DNA from: Favolaschia claudopus
Taxonomy: Eukaryota; Basidiomycota; Agaricomycetes; Agaricales; Mycenaceae
Direction: 5' to 3'
Assembly (NCBI GenBank): GCA_037176885.1
Contig: JAWWNJ010000073.1
Location: 1 to 64,000, forward strand
Length of the DNA: 64,000 nucleotides
Shown: one piece after another, positions 24,392 through 36,000 of the stretch
How the letters are laid out: each line of letters opens with the position of its first letter
How positions within the stretch are numbered: the first letter of the stretch is position 1
The notes under the pieces: model-generated
Database searches by the model: none
What the model was told of the DNA's origin: nothing
Seen by the model: the letters and a program-made list of their open reading frames with translations, nothing else
Translations under genes and position numbers: made by a program

Positions 24392-27300
24392 ATGTCCTCC
24401 AAACCCAGCGGCGGTTCTGCCTCTCGCCCTGAATCTCGCTCTTCTCGTCGCGCCCCGGCAGCTTCGTCTCCACCGCCCGCTTCCTCGAAAACAGCTTTCT
24501 GGACCTGGTCAGCCGCCCGCCGCTTCGTCTTCGAAGGCAGCCAAGCTCCCCCACCGCCGCTGGAGTCTTCGAGTGTCGACTGGTTCTCCGTGTGGCGCGA
24601 CAAGCCGGAGGAGTGGAAGACTCTGCAGGAGTTGCTCGTCCCGTCGAAACTCGCGAACTATTCTCAAGCGGGGGTCGGCAAGATGTTGCGTGCCATTCAA
24701 GAGCCGCTGGTGAGTTTCCACCGTTCAGCTATTCTTTCAGTTTTTAATTTCTTTCTAGAGAGAGCACCGGGCGATCTTGGGGGTTGCGCAAAAAAGGCCT
24801 CGAGCCACCCCCGATGGCCCTCGCCATCAGCGTTCACCTCCAGAAGGCTATCCAGACGTACGACCCGGACGAACACCTGCCCGACGTTCAGGCCCTCCGC
24901 TATCGCAAGACTGAGCTCAAGCAAAAGAAGGTGCGGTCCCGCCAATATGGCCTCTTGGTCGCACCCCCGCTGAACGTTTATTCAGCTATACCTGCCCCCG
25001 GTCCCGTCCAAGACCATGGAAGCTTTTCCCATACCGCCGCCGCCGACGACTCAGTTCTTCGTCGACCGAAAGACCAAAGCCGCCCAGGTGAGTTTTTGTT
25101 AACATTTTTCTCTCCCGGGCCACTCTGACTAGACGCTCTTTTAGTCTGCGTCTTCATCTGGCAAAGTTAGCGGCAAGGCCGCGACGGCCCCCAGCGACTC
25201 TGGAAAAGTCAGCGGCAAAGCCGCCACCGCGGCCGCTGAGTCGGGAAAAGTCAGCGGAAAGGCCCTCCGCTAAGGTCAGTGACCATCGCCGCCGACTTAT
25301 TTCCCTTTCTGTATTCTTTCCTATAGGGAGAGGAGACGCCCCGCCCCAAGAAGCTCCCGGATTTCAAAAAGACGGTAAGCCCTTCCTTCTAATTCATTCT
25401 TAATTCTCCCGGCTGATTGATCTTTATTTAGACCACCGCCTCCACCACCGACAAGCCAAAGGCCCGAGCGGGTCAAGGTAGTCACCAAGACCATCAAGGT
25501 CCCCGCCGACACCCCAGCCGCCAGTGGCAGCGGCACCAAGCGTAAGGCCTCGGGCGGCGCCGAGTCGTCTCCCTCAAAGAAGGTGAAGGAGGACAAGGCG
25601 GCCAAGGTTAAAGCGGCTAAGGCCCCCTCCCGTAGTCAGGTAGTTGTCGCCCGCTGCTGTCCCCAATGTAAGGCCGACATAGAATTAACAATAAACTTCT
25701 CGTAGTCCGTTATTAGTGTCCAAAGCTCCGGCGACGAGCGCGTTCCCGTCCCTGACTTCGAAATTTGTGAGTCGAAGCCGCCTCCCGCTTTAGACATTCT
25801 TATGCTGAAATCTTTCTTAGTGATAGAGGACCAAGCCGCCCGCTGCTCGAAAGAGCAAGAAGACCAAGCCCGCCACCGTCGACACGGTGCCTTCTCTCAA
25901 AGGGTTGGGCACCCCGCGCCGCCCAAATCGCTGCCTTGGAGGGCGTTGGTATCAAGCCAGCCAAGCCGGTGAGTTGTTATCAGCGGGGGATTCATCCACT
26001 AACATTTTCGCTCCAGCTCCCCGAGCAGCCATCCGGTCAATGGAGCCGACCAAGAAGAAGAACAAGCCTCGCCCCGAGGGCGAGTTCAAGGTGCCGAACA
26101 AGGATGTCGTGAACAAGCTGTTCACCAACTATCCTCAAGCCGCCCGCCGCCAGGACCTCCCGTACGACGCCGAGAGGGAGCAGTTCGCCTTGGCCGCCCC
26201 AAGCCTCATCGGCAACCTCGAGCTGAACGTCGCCAATGTAAGGCGGTTTCTTTCTCCTTTTCTTATCTTTCTCACTTTTTCTATCTAGAACGGCCCCCGC
26301 TGCTTGCGGTGTATTGCCTGCGGTAGCAAGTGCGAGTCTACCGGCGTCCCTGGCGAGGTGCACGGCCTGCGCCAGCCGCAAGTCCACTAAGGACTGTACT
26401 TTCCTCCTCGACGGCGAAAAGCTCAGCTCCATGGGCTCCGGGTTGAAGCAGTGGGTCTCGATGACCCGGCCCGGTAAGTCAACCACTACTTTCCTGTTTG
26501 GGCCTGCTGACCATTTCAACAGAGTGGTTCGACTTGAACGCAGATGTCAACGCCGCCGCCGCCACCTGCTTCGCTATGCAAGAAGCCTTCGAAAAGGCGC
26601 GCTGGAATCTGAACCAGAAGTCCTTCAAGATGCTTCTCTCGGTCTTGGTCACCCGCCGGGAGATCCAGCGGGAGGACTTCATCAAACGCTTCGCCGGCGA
26701 GACCCCCGAGGAGCAAGAGAAGAATATGGACCAGGTCTTGCGCATCGCTATGACCCAGGGGCTGACCGCTACGTCGACGATCCGGTCGAACCGCTGCTGG
26801 CAGTATTACCCTTCCGAGGTCATCGACGAAGTCCCCATCCCCGGCTTCACGGACGCCTACGCCTTCTACGAAGCCAAGGACCGCCAGGACCAAAATGTCC
26901 CGCTCGCCTTCTACCTCATCCCGGCCGAGCCTGAGCTCTCAACGCCAACACAGTGGGTCGAAGTACAGGTAAGTCTCTTTCTTTCCTTACATCATTTTCC
27001 TGGGCCGCTGACCCTCCTTTTTCCATAGCCGGAGGACTGCGTGGACCTCTTCCACGACTTGAAGGGCGAGGACGACGCCGAAGAAATCCCTGACGGCTCG
27101 AAGGTCCGTCGACGCCTCTTCACGGACGGCAAGGGCCCGGTCAATCTCGACCCGAACGACGAGGACGGCAACGCCTTGCCCTACAGCTGGGAGCACAAGA
27201 GCGTCCCCGGCTTCTTCAAGATGCTGTACCGCAAGGGTACCTTCTTCGAGATCCCCGACCCGCCGCCACCAGAGCCGAAGCGCAAAGGCAAGTCCAGCGG

Positions 27301-27860
27301 GAAGGTGAAATCATCTTCCGTGGTTCACGACGACGCCGACGACGAGTTCAAACCCGACCCGACTTCCCAAGAGGAAGACATGGGCGAGGCCCCGGACGAC
27401 CGTACGTCGAATTTTTACTTCTTCGTTCTAAATTCCTTGCTAAAGTCAACTTTCCCCGCTAGCCATGGACATCTCTCGCCCGCCGACTCCTGAAAAACGC
27501 CCGAAGGGCAAACAGCGGGCAGTCGATCCGCCCATCCCTTCGTCTAGCGATGAAGAGGAAGGAGAGTCCGGCGAGGTGGGTGCACCCGCTTTCGACGACT
27601 TCTTAGCTGAGTCGTTTGCACAGGACGAGTCCAGCGGCGAGGAGTCCAGCGAGGCCGAGGTACGCGGCAGCGTCCAGGGTGAAGCCGACGAGGAAGACGA
27701 CAGCGACCTCGAGGAAGTCCAAATCCCCGGGACTGCCGATTTCGCAGCCAGCGGCGAGGAGGACCTTGGGCCAGAAGACGATGCAGTGGGCGAGGAAGAT
27801 GTGGATGTCCATCTTCCCGATCATCCTGCTCCTTCGGGCGACGACGCGGTCGAGAGCTGA
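24392..27860 (+). CDS. Cargo gene A: ~935-aa Cys6-cluster protein
   Basis: Antisense gene of the right unit with about 13 exons: 24,392-24,709; ~24,759-24,930; 24,986-25,087; 25,145-25,274; 25,327-25,374; 25,432-25,639; 25,706-25,766; 25,821-25,968; 26,017-26,237; 26,289-26,473; 26,523-26,968; 27,029-27,401; 27,463-27,860. All introns are GT-AG, about 48-65 bp. The N-terminal third is basic and rich in Lys, Ala, Pro and Ser with a repeated SGKVSGKA motif. Exon 10 encodes CLRC-x6-C-x8-CTAC-x8-C, the Zn(II)2Cys6 spacing. The C-terminal 130 residues are strongly acidic. Basic arm, cysteine cluster and acidic tail would suit a DNA-binding regulator, but no family match can be claimed. An extra G near 26,357 falls inside the cluster exon, and homopolymers near 24,776 and 25,263 also disturb the frame; the other copy lacks the 26,357 insertion. 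Confidence 0.7.
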
Positions 27861-28639
27861 GCGGGTAAGCACGCTCCCCCTTTCTGGAGTCTTATCTCCC
27901 CGCTGACCACTTTGCAGCCTTTCCTCGTGGGTGGGCGGGCGGCAAGTAAGCAATTCGCCCGACCTCCCGCTGCCTTTGACTTCTTGCTGACTTCTTTCTA
28001 GAAATTTTTCTGTATTCCTAATCGCGGGGGCCGAGCGGCCCCCAATTTCATCAAAAGCTACGGGTACGGGTCCCATAATCCCGCTAGATGCGAAGGGTCT
28101 GGCCTGGTGGAATTCCACCCGCCATGACCCACCAATTAAAAATGAATTACCCCATAGTAGCATAGCATCGTGTACCGGCCAAAGAGCCGATGAAGCGCAA
28201 AAATAAAACTTTTTACGATGCTCCTTTTCATGTGTGAATTAACTTCTAAGTTCTGAGTTCCAAAGTCAGAGTCCCCGGCTAGATCTTCGTTTGTAAGAGT
28301 CTGAAGCGAGGGAATCTGGCTAAGTGCTGCGCCCGTCGGCTGAGTACGACTTAGAGAGCGAGCTGAACGTTGAACTTCTCGAGTTTTCAACATGCCGAGC
28401 GGCAACGGCGCTTATCACCGGGGTCATCAGATACCGGGGATTGCCCGTGGTACTTCTTCTGGTTGTCAGCGGCTGTCCTCGGACTCCACCGGGTGACTAG
28501 TTCCCCATTTCTCCCGCTGGTCTCGTAAGAGCGATAACGTAGAGTAGGACTGACCCGGCGGCCCGAGCCGCCCGCTACCGTACTTGTATAGTTGATAGGG
28601 GTAGATAGCCAAATCAAGTCATCTTTTCTTTCCATTGTC
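27861..28639. other. Intergenic between cargo genes A and B
   Basis: No gene supported. It contains a GC-rich hairpin at 28,026-28,043 and several AGCGGG/CCCGCT hexamers. The last ~250 bp is presumably the promoter of gene B; I see no clear TATA box. Confidence 0.5.
28026..28043 (+). other. GC hairpin GGGGGCC-gagc-GGCCCCC
   Basis: Perfect 7 bp stem with a 4-base loop, about 165 bp after the stop of cargo gene A and present in both units. It could mark the 3' end of gene A or stall the opposing genomic transcript; neither is shown. Confidence 0.55.
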
Positions 28640-29382
28640 ATGCCGCAGCCCGTAGGTGCAGTCTTAATCGACTACCATTTCTTCCCGGCGGTTAGTCAAG
28701 ACTTTGTGCGCAAGATCTATACCGTGGTAGGCTGCCCTCAACACATTTCTGCGCCAAGTCCAACCAGCCGCTAGCCGAATCTCGTCTGCACGCCTTGTAG
28801 TGACGCCGGCGAAGATTGTGAATTTCTTCACTGGGGCTCGAAGTGCACTCGGTGCCGGGAGTCGAAGGTCCCCAAATGCTTGTTCGTCGGGGAGGATTGG
28901 TTCAAGTATACCTATCCCTCCTCAACCTTTCCGACACTTTTCATCTATCGCAGCGGTAAGTCCTGCCGCTCTTCGAATTCTCATCTTTCTTATTCTATTC
29001 AGGCGGCACGATGTACGACCTTGCATTCCTCGAACTCTGGTACCACTTGCGCCTCGGCGGCTTAAGCCCCGATATGTTTATAGGCTCGGTGGACGGTGAG
29101 CCCGCTGACTTCTTGCGTCGGCGGGAGGAATTTGCTGGCGACCTTCGTGACTGGGACATTGCTCACGACCTAAACCACGCCGCTCACTCCAGCCGGCGGC
29201 TGTATTTCTACAACATCCTGTCTCGAGTTTTACGCGAGTGGCGTACCCAAGATCGCTCGATCCATGCCCAGTGCGACGTCGACGCGGCTATCCTGCTCCA
29301 TGATATCAGGCGACGGGACTCTAATGTTCTGACCGTCGTGCCCTTGGCCCAAGGCACGCGCCGCCAGACCTTCGAGCGGTAA
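28640..29382 (+). CDS. Cargo gene B: 215-aa Cys6-cluster protein
   Basis: Three exons, 28,640-28,726, 28,775-28,955 and 29,003-29,382, joined by GT-AG introns of 48 and 47 bp, give 215 residues with consistent phase. The first intron ends ...CCGCTAG and contains the only stop in the frame. Exon 2 encodes CTPC-x6-C-x8-CTRC-x7-C (residues about 33-60), with a conserved Trp before the fourth cysteine (EFLHWGSKC). The same Cys-Glu-Phe...Trp-Gly pattern recurs in gene D, so B and D are homologous. The rest is helical and charged with no recognised domain. It is antisense to gag-pol, collinear with genes A, C, D and E, and about 170 bp before gene C. Function unknown; a metal-binding nucleic-acid-interacting protein is likely. 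Confidence 0.78.
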
Positions 29383-29554
29383 CCCAGGCTAGTAGCTTTT
29401 CCCCGTTAGGGTCAAATAAATCTCTTTGCCCGGTCGCAAGCCGTTATCGTGATGTCTGATTCCTTCTGAGCTTTTGGTCCGGCAGCCGGTGGTATTCACC
29501 CGTCGGCTATAGGTTTTACTTATAGCGGCCGGTGCCCAGTGAGTCCTTCGAGCG

Positions 29555-30226
29555 ATGCCCGCCTTTTCTTTGGCAGCGACTTTTTACTCAGAACGCTTTA
29601 GGAGCTTCACCGGTCCCTCAGAGTACCAGCTCGTACTTCAAGCTCAATTTGTGGGTCTTTCGTTCTTTCTCAGTGTTCTCCCGCTGACGGTTGCCTCTTC
29701 TTAGCCGGAGTACGAATGCCAGTGCTGCCTCAAGAACTACCGCCATTGCATCTGGATCCAGTGGGGTGAAGCCTGCCTCAGCTGCATGTTCATAGGCCGC
29801 GCCGCCTTGTGCTGCTACACCAAGAAGTCCGTCTGGCAGGCCGAGAACAGCCGTCGTCGCGACACTCTCCTAGCCTCTCGGCCAGGTAAGTCTGCTTTCT
29901 ATCTTTATACCGCTCAGCGGGGGTCTTAGTGAATTCTAGCTCCCTCCGCCGGACGGATCGCTCAGTTTGACTGGTACGCCCGGGCTGCCGGTGCCCGGCT
30001 CGACGAGAAGAGATACATTGATGTGCGTACTTGCACCATCCTCGCCGCCAGGTCCATGCTCGGCACCCTTGGGTTTGGCCAGCTACGCTTCTTGTACGGA
30101 CTGTGGTTTGACGCGAAGGGGGCGGGCGTACGAAAGGAAATTGTAGATCTCCTCCGGGATAGGTTAGACGCTGTAGCCCTCCAGTCCGGCGCAAGGCTCC
30201 CGCCCGTCATGTTCATCGGGCCGTAA
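29555..30226 (+). CDS. Cargo gene C: 187-aa Cys6-cluster protein
   Basis: Three exons, 29,555-29,650, 29,705-29,885 and 29,940-30,226, with 54 bp GT-AG introns (first donor GTGGGT, second GTAAGT), give 187 residues. Exon 2 encodes the cysteine cluster ECQCC-x6-C-x8-CLSC-x8-C with a Trp-Gly before the fourth ligand (WIQWGEAC), matching genes B and D. Intron positions relative to the cluster are the same as in B and D (one just before it, one about 30-40 residues after), which supports origin by duplication inside the element. The C-terminal exon is mostly helical. No enzyme motif is visible. Confidence 0.78.
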
Positions 30227-30509
30227 GCGTAGTAGGAAATATATTCCCACTGTCAAACGAACTTGCATCTTTAAAACTCTGTTTCAAGCTGCCCGATTAG
30301 GAAGGCTTCCTAGAAACCAAAGCTTCCTCGTGTTTTTGCCCAGCGGGAGCTCAGCACCTCGTTGGATATTCCACATGTATTGCGGATCTTCCGGGAGCAT
30401 CGGGTGCAATGAGTCCCGCTGTCGATCTCTCTGTTTTTGGGTCTCCCGCCAGGTCTCAGAGAGATATTTAAGCTGGCGGGAAGGTCCCATTTGCTTCAGT
30501 CGTCTACTC

Positions 30510-31138
30510 ATGTCTTTGCTGGAACATCCACTCTTCCCGAATGACCCCGTCGGCCCGCTCAGGGAGTACTATGTACGTTCCTGAACATTTTGCCTCGGGT
30601 AATTCCTCATCATTCGGCAGCCTGGCCGGGTATGCTCTGCGTGCCTCAACGCCCGTTCTCATTGCGAGTTTACTGAGTGGGGAGCGCCGTGCACCCGCTG
30701 TTACTTGCTGAAGCACAACTGCTCGTACACCCAGACCGCTGAGCTGGCCGATGAAATTGCTGCCCGCCGGCACCGTTTCAAAGAGGGTCCCGATCGTAAG
30801 TGACGACTTCTTTCTTATCTGTTGCGCCACAACTGATTCCCCGCTCGCTTCTAGCGGCTACGAAGGAACAGCTAGCTGCTTGGGACGTCCTTCATGAGGG
30901 GACCCTGGCGCAGTTCCCATTCTGGCAACAATACCATTCTGTAATCGTCGGGCGGAACGTCGCAGAGGCAGCCCAACGGCTGTCTTTTTACTTCGAGGCC
31001 CGCTTGGTTTTCCATCTTCTTCAGGAGGCCAAAACGGCTAATCTCCCGGCTGCGTATGTTGCTGTTATCCGCGAGCGGTTAGACGTTCTCGCCAATAATC
31101 TTTTCCTGGATCTTCCGGCTAGGATGCGGGCAGTGTAG
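30510..31138 (+). CDS. Cargo gene D: 173-aa Cys6-cluster protein
   Basis: Three exons, 30,510-30,572, 30,621-30,795 and 30,855-31,138, with GT-AG introns of 48 and 59 bp, give 173 residues. Exon 2 encodes CSAC-x6-C-x8-CTRC-x6-C, with EFTEWGAPC matching the EFLHWGSKC of gene B. Exon 3 is a predicted helical region (QLAAWDVLHEG onward). Short introns bracket the cluster exon exactly as in B and C. A TATTTAAG-like sequence lies about 45 bp upstream (near 30,463). The metal-cluster spacing equals that of fungal Zn(II)2Cys6 proteins, but the usual basic residues between ligands 2 and 3 are poor, so DNA binding is inference. Confidence 0.8.
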
Positions 31139-31557
31139 ATACAGGCACATGTACTTTCGGATAGTTCGTTCCGATAACACACGCTCCCGCCCCATGTGAG
31201 GCCTTGGAAACATTTATTTCTTGGTAAAGATGTGCCCGCTGCCCTCAAATGACGTGCTAGGTGACCCACCTCTCCCCCTTTCAGAAATCTCAACTGTCCC
31301 CAGTTGATCGATCAGAGGAAATTCAGGTTCCCCGGCAGCAAATTTTCGTGCCACGGAACGATCGGGTGCGTTTGAAATAATTTTCTGTGCCACCGGCGGG
31401 TGCATCTACCATAAATGGTAATCCAAGTTCGGCCGTTGACCAGATTTCGTCCAAATTATCCTTACGGCGTTAATTACGGCCGCTCGAGTATAAGAAGCAG
31501 CGGGCGGACGGGTATACCCCCAGCCTCGTCTACTGTCTTTACTCTGCTTCCTCCAAA
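31139..31557 (+). promoter_or_regulatory. Promoter region of cargo gene E
   Basis: About 420 bp without a gene. A TATAAG lies at 31,499-31,504, about 55 bp before the ATG of gene E, followed by a pyrimidine-rich stretch (gtctttactctgcttcctcc). An AGCGGG hexamer lies 7 bp after the TATA motif. Confidence 0.5.
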
Positions 31558-32798
31558 ATGTCTCAAAACGATTACAACACCGTCAAAGCCGATTTCCTCA
31601 AGGCTATGGACGTTGCCGCCAACCTCGTCAAGTATTCGCCGCCCGAGTCTCGTAAAAACCAGCTCAAGGACGTCGCCGAGATTCTCGTAAGAGCCGCCGG
31701 CTACATTGACCAGTCTCGTTTTGTTAACATTATTCTTTCGTTTGTAGGCGCGCCTTCCCCCGCTCATGCCTTTCATTTTGGAAGACAAGAGCGCGGTTCT
31801 TCGTGAGGCAATCTTCACCTCGCGTGAATATTACCACTCCTTGTACGACCCGGATGGTAAACGGGACGTGACCTTCCCCGCTGGGTACGATGCCCTGCGG
31901 CGGATCACCAAGGCCATTCACGAAGACCGTTCCAAGAAGGCGATCCCGCCCGTCTCCACCGTTTCTTCTTCCAAGGGGACCCGGGTCGGTTTCACTGACT
32001 TTTATTGCCGTGCTCACCATTGACTCACAACCATCCCCCGCTAGAAGAGTACTCGCGGGCGGTCTCAGGGTGAACCCGAGTCTGAGGACGAGGACGAAGG
32101 CACCGTTCGTGCTCCATCGCCCGCTCTCACCACCATCGGTGCTGACGAGGTTCGTTCTTTCATTTAACAGCTGGCCTGTGTAGAGCTGACGATTGACACT
32201 TCTATCATCGCCGTTGGGTGTTTATTTACCCAGATGCTCGTTGACGATGAGCATGTCCCCGCTCCCAAGGCTCCCCCTACCGGTCCCAAGGCTAAATCAG
32301 CCATGGCGGGCAAGAAGGGTGCGCGCGCTGTAAGTCGCACGTTATTTCCGCTTTAGCTTCTGTCGTTCATTTCAATCTTTCAGCATAGCCCGGCCCCCGC
32401 TAAGAAGGGCAAAGGCAACAAGCGCGCTCGCATCGACAACGTCCCGTTCCACGAGGACTCCTTCCTCACCAACGGTGAGTTTCCCGTCCATTGTCAGTGG
32501 TTTCCCGCTGAATGTTATTACAGCAACGGCTGAGTTTTACGCTTCGGCACCCGCTTCAGGTGCTGTTGTCGATGAGGCCGCTAGCGTCGTCGAGATGGGT
32601 ACCGAGTTCATGAGCAACCACCTTGCCTTGCGCAAGCGGATGTATTTCATCATGGTCGAGCTGGCGGTCATCCACGAGAACCTTCGTAGCTCTCTGGCCC
32701 GGCGCGAGCAGCTCCTCGACGAAGGAGAGAAGATCTCGGCTCGCCTTCGCGACTTCCCCGAGTCCTCCTCTGCCGGCGTCGATGCTCATGTTCCCTGA
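31558..32798 (+). CDS. Cargo gene E: 310-aa basic/coiled protein
   Basis: Six exons, 31,558-31,686, 31,748-31,984, 32,045-32,149, 32,234-32,329, 32,384-32,474 and 32,524-32,798, with GT-AG introns of 49-84 bp; phases agree and give 310 residues. Unlike A-D it lacks the cysteine cluster. An N-terminal helical part is followed by an acidic patch (ESEDEDEG), a Lys/Ala/Pro-rich basic stretch (AKKGKGNKRARI, resembling a nuclear localisation signal) and a C-terminal helix with heptad-like leucines (ENLRSSLARREQLLDEGEKI). It may be a partner of the cluster proteins or a chromatin-binding protein; this is inference. It ends tail-to-tail with pol, 222 bp away. Confidence 0.75.
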
Positions 32799-33020
32799 CT
32801 CGTTCCTAAAGAGCTCCCCCAGCGGGTCCCCCTTTCTTCAGAATCCTCGGTACTGGCTCAATCGTTTCGGACACCTCACGGCTCATCCTTCTGCTGGCCG
32901 CCACACACTCCCCGGGTGCGCAACCTGTTCGCAGCGCACTGGCGGGAGATGCAGACAATACAATTACTCAAGGACTTCGAATCCCGTTTCAAAATGTAAC
33001 GTAGATATCGTAGCAGTAAT

Positions 33021-36000
33021 TCATTTCCGCGCAGCGGCTTTCGTGGCAGAACGAGTCTTCCGTTTGAAAGGCAGCGGCTCATCCGTGTCAGGTTCCTCTT
33101 CCTCTTCTTCTTCCTCGGGCAAGGCCTCCTGCAGAGCCGGCTCTTCGTCAGCCGTCCCGCTGGGGGTTAACCTCACATTCCCGAATTGGAAGTCATCTCC
33201 AGAATAACCGTCTTCCTCCTGGACCATCTTTTCTAGCGTCTCGGCCGAGAGGTCAATTAAGTCGTGAATGTCAGCGGGCAGCTTGATAGAGCGCCGCTGC
33301 TCGAAGGGGACTACCCTGAACTGAGCAATCTTTGATTGAAAGACAGAGCCGTCCATCTCCGCTACGATATAACTTCCACCTTTCGTACGCCGGATGATAA
33401 TTACTGGTCCCAGGTATCTGGCGGCCATCTTCGTATTCAGCGACTTCTCGACGGTCGTATTCCTGATGAGCACCAAGTCTCCCGGCTCGAAATGGTAATC
33501 TTCGATAGTATGTTTATGTGCTATCTCATACCGGCGTAAATTCGCTCGCTTCTCGTCGGTGACCCGCTCCCTCATCTGTTCGACGTGAGTGGCGTGCTTA
33601 GCCAAAGCCTGGGCTCGATAGCCGATTAACTCAGCGGTTGTTAGAGTCCTGCCGGGCAGATGCACTAGCCAAGTCGCTTCTTCTATATCCAGCGGGAGGA
33701 TTGGATGTGCGCCCGTTACCATAAAGTAGGGTGAACAACCCGTTCCTCGTCGAATAGTGACCCGGTCAGCCCACAACATCTGCGGGAAGAACCAGTACCA
33801 CTTGCTGGGATTCCCGCCAGTAGCTTTCCATAAGGATTGCCTCATCGAGAAGTGCCCATTTTCGACTTTCCCGTTGGCTTGAGAATTATACGGCGAAACT
33901 CTAATATTTCTTATGCCGTATTTAGACTCAAGGTAGGCTACGGCCGCTAGGAAGGCCGGCGCATTATCTGTCACCAGTTCCTCCGGGCAACCCCACCTAC
34001 AAATCACATCTTCAAGTAGGAACAAGGCCAGCGTTCTGGCATTCTCGTTCTTTATCGGCCGCGCTTCTATGTAGCTGCTGAGAGAGCAGCGGGCGTCGAC
34101 AACTTTATTGAAGCCGTTGGAAGGAGTGCCAACGACCATCACGTCGACGTGTACCACCTGGAAGAGCGAAGGGGTATGGGTAACAACGGGCGGGATCTTT
34201 AATAAAGTCCTTTGCCTCAATTGACACAATTCGCAAGTCTTAATGTACCAAGTGACATCCCGCTCCATCTCAGGCCACCAGAAGCGCATTTCTATCAAGG
34301 ATTTGGTAGCAAAGACGCCGCGATGAGCTAGGCTATCATGAGCCGCTCGCATCATATACATTCGGTGTTCTTTGTCTACCACCAACTGGTGTGCGCTCCC
34401 CGTTGTGGATTTATGATAGAGTTTTCCATCTGCATCCTCGAAGAAGCCGGTGGCGAATCGCAAGAAAGCTTTGTATTCTTTGTCGTTCATGCCATCCGGG
34501 CGAGCCAGGGTGTTTCGCCGCCATTCCCTCATGAGGAGCAGCCGCTCGTCCGCTAGCTTCGCCGCTACCGATCGTTGGTCTTCAGAATACGGTTCCCGCT
34601 TCGTCGGGTCGTACTTCAATTCGAGGTCAGGGATCAGCGGCTCGCCTGCTGGCTTGTCGTCCCCCTTTGACTGAGAGAAGACTTCGAAAACGTATTCTCT
34701 ACTAAGGCGGGTGTAAGCCCAGGCCTGTTCGGCGTCGTTTTCGAAGTCAGCGGCTGACCGAGCCTCATCTCCTGCCAATTCAGCTACCATATATCCACCT
34801 CGGGTGTCAATATCGTGCTTGAAATCCTCGAAATTCTTGAGAGGCGGCCAAGCACTACTTTCAGGATGAAGACCCGGCGGCTCGTTATTATCGAACTCGT
34901 CTTCTGGATGATCATACTCTGGATCCCCCGGCTGAATACGCCGGCGGGAGAGTCCATCTGGCCCGAAAGTCTTGCCCGGTACATGCTTCAGAGTGAAATG
35001 AAACATTAAGATCTCCTCGATCCAGCGGTTGATCGTAGCGTTGGGTCCCATTCCCGGGTGATCCAACATGCCTTTGAGGTACTGAGCGTCGGTCTCGACG
35101 ACCAGCTTGCGGCAGCCCAACAGCCAATATTGCATGTGGTCTAGCGCCCTCTTCAAGCCAAACAATTCCCGCTTGGGCTGAGAATACCTCGACTCCCGTT
35201 CGTTCAAAGGTATGGAGCTGAAGCGGGCATAGTACCGCTTATTCAGGTCCAAAGGATCCCGCTGGTACACATGCACTCCAACTCCAAGGTACGACGTATC
35301 AACCGCCAGTACCACTTCGGTGTCCCATTCATATCTTATAGGTCTAAGCGCGGGACATTCTCGCAAAGCCTTCTTCAAAACTTTCATGCAGGCGTCTTGG
35401 GGCGGGCCCCACTCGAATATGACTTCTTTCCGGGTGAGCTTCTGAATCGGCTCAGCCTTGACCGTGTAGTCTTGGATGAACATCCTCATAACGCCCACAG
35501 TTCCCAGAAAGGCTTTCACATCGTGGAAATCCTTCAGCGGGCCCCAACGCTCAATGACGCCGATTCTATCCTCATCCGGGCGCATGCCCTCGTATGAGCA
35601 GACATGGCCGACCACCTTAAAGGTTCCCCGGCAAATCTGCAACTTCTTCCCGCTTACAGTCGCCCCAGAATAGGCTAGCCGGGTAAGTACCCGGTTGCAG
35701 TCTACCAAGTGTAACCACACAAAGACCCTTATCAGCGGGTTCTCTGGGATGGTCTCGTACGTCCCGTCAGGCTTCTCATATCGAGTGAAGCCGCCGGCGA
35801 CAGGCACGTCATCTATATACGGCCGGGTAACCGCAGGAATTTCATCTCGCAGGATGTAGGTTACGTCTTCGTGGAAGATCGGCACCGAGTTGGTCCAACC
35901 CTGCGGCAATCTTACCAATCGAAGCGCCCCAAACGGAGTTTGGAAGGTCGTGTAATCTCGAGATTCCGGGTCAATCAGCCGGTGGTTGTACCCAGAATAA

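Noticed and set aside
26289..26473. Calling cargo genes A-D true Gal4-type transcription factors
   Set aside because: Cysteine spacing matches, but the basic residues between ligands and the linker/dimerisation region are not convincing; only the cluster spacing is claimed.
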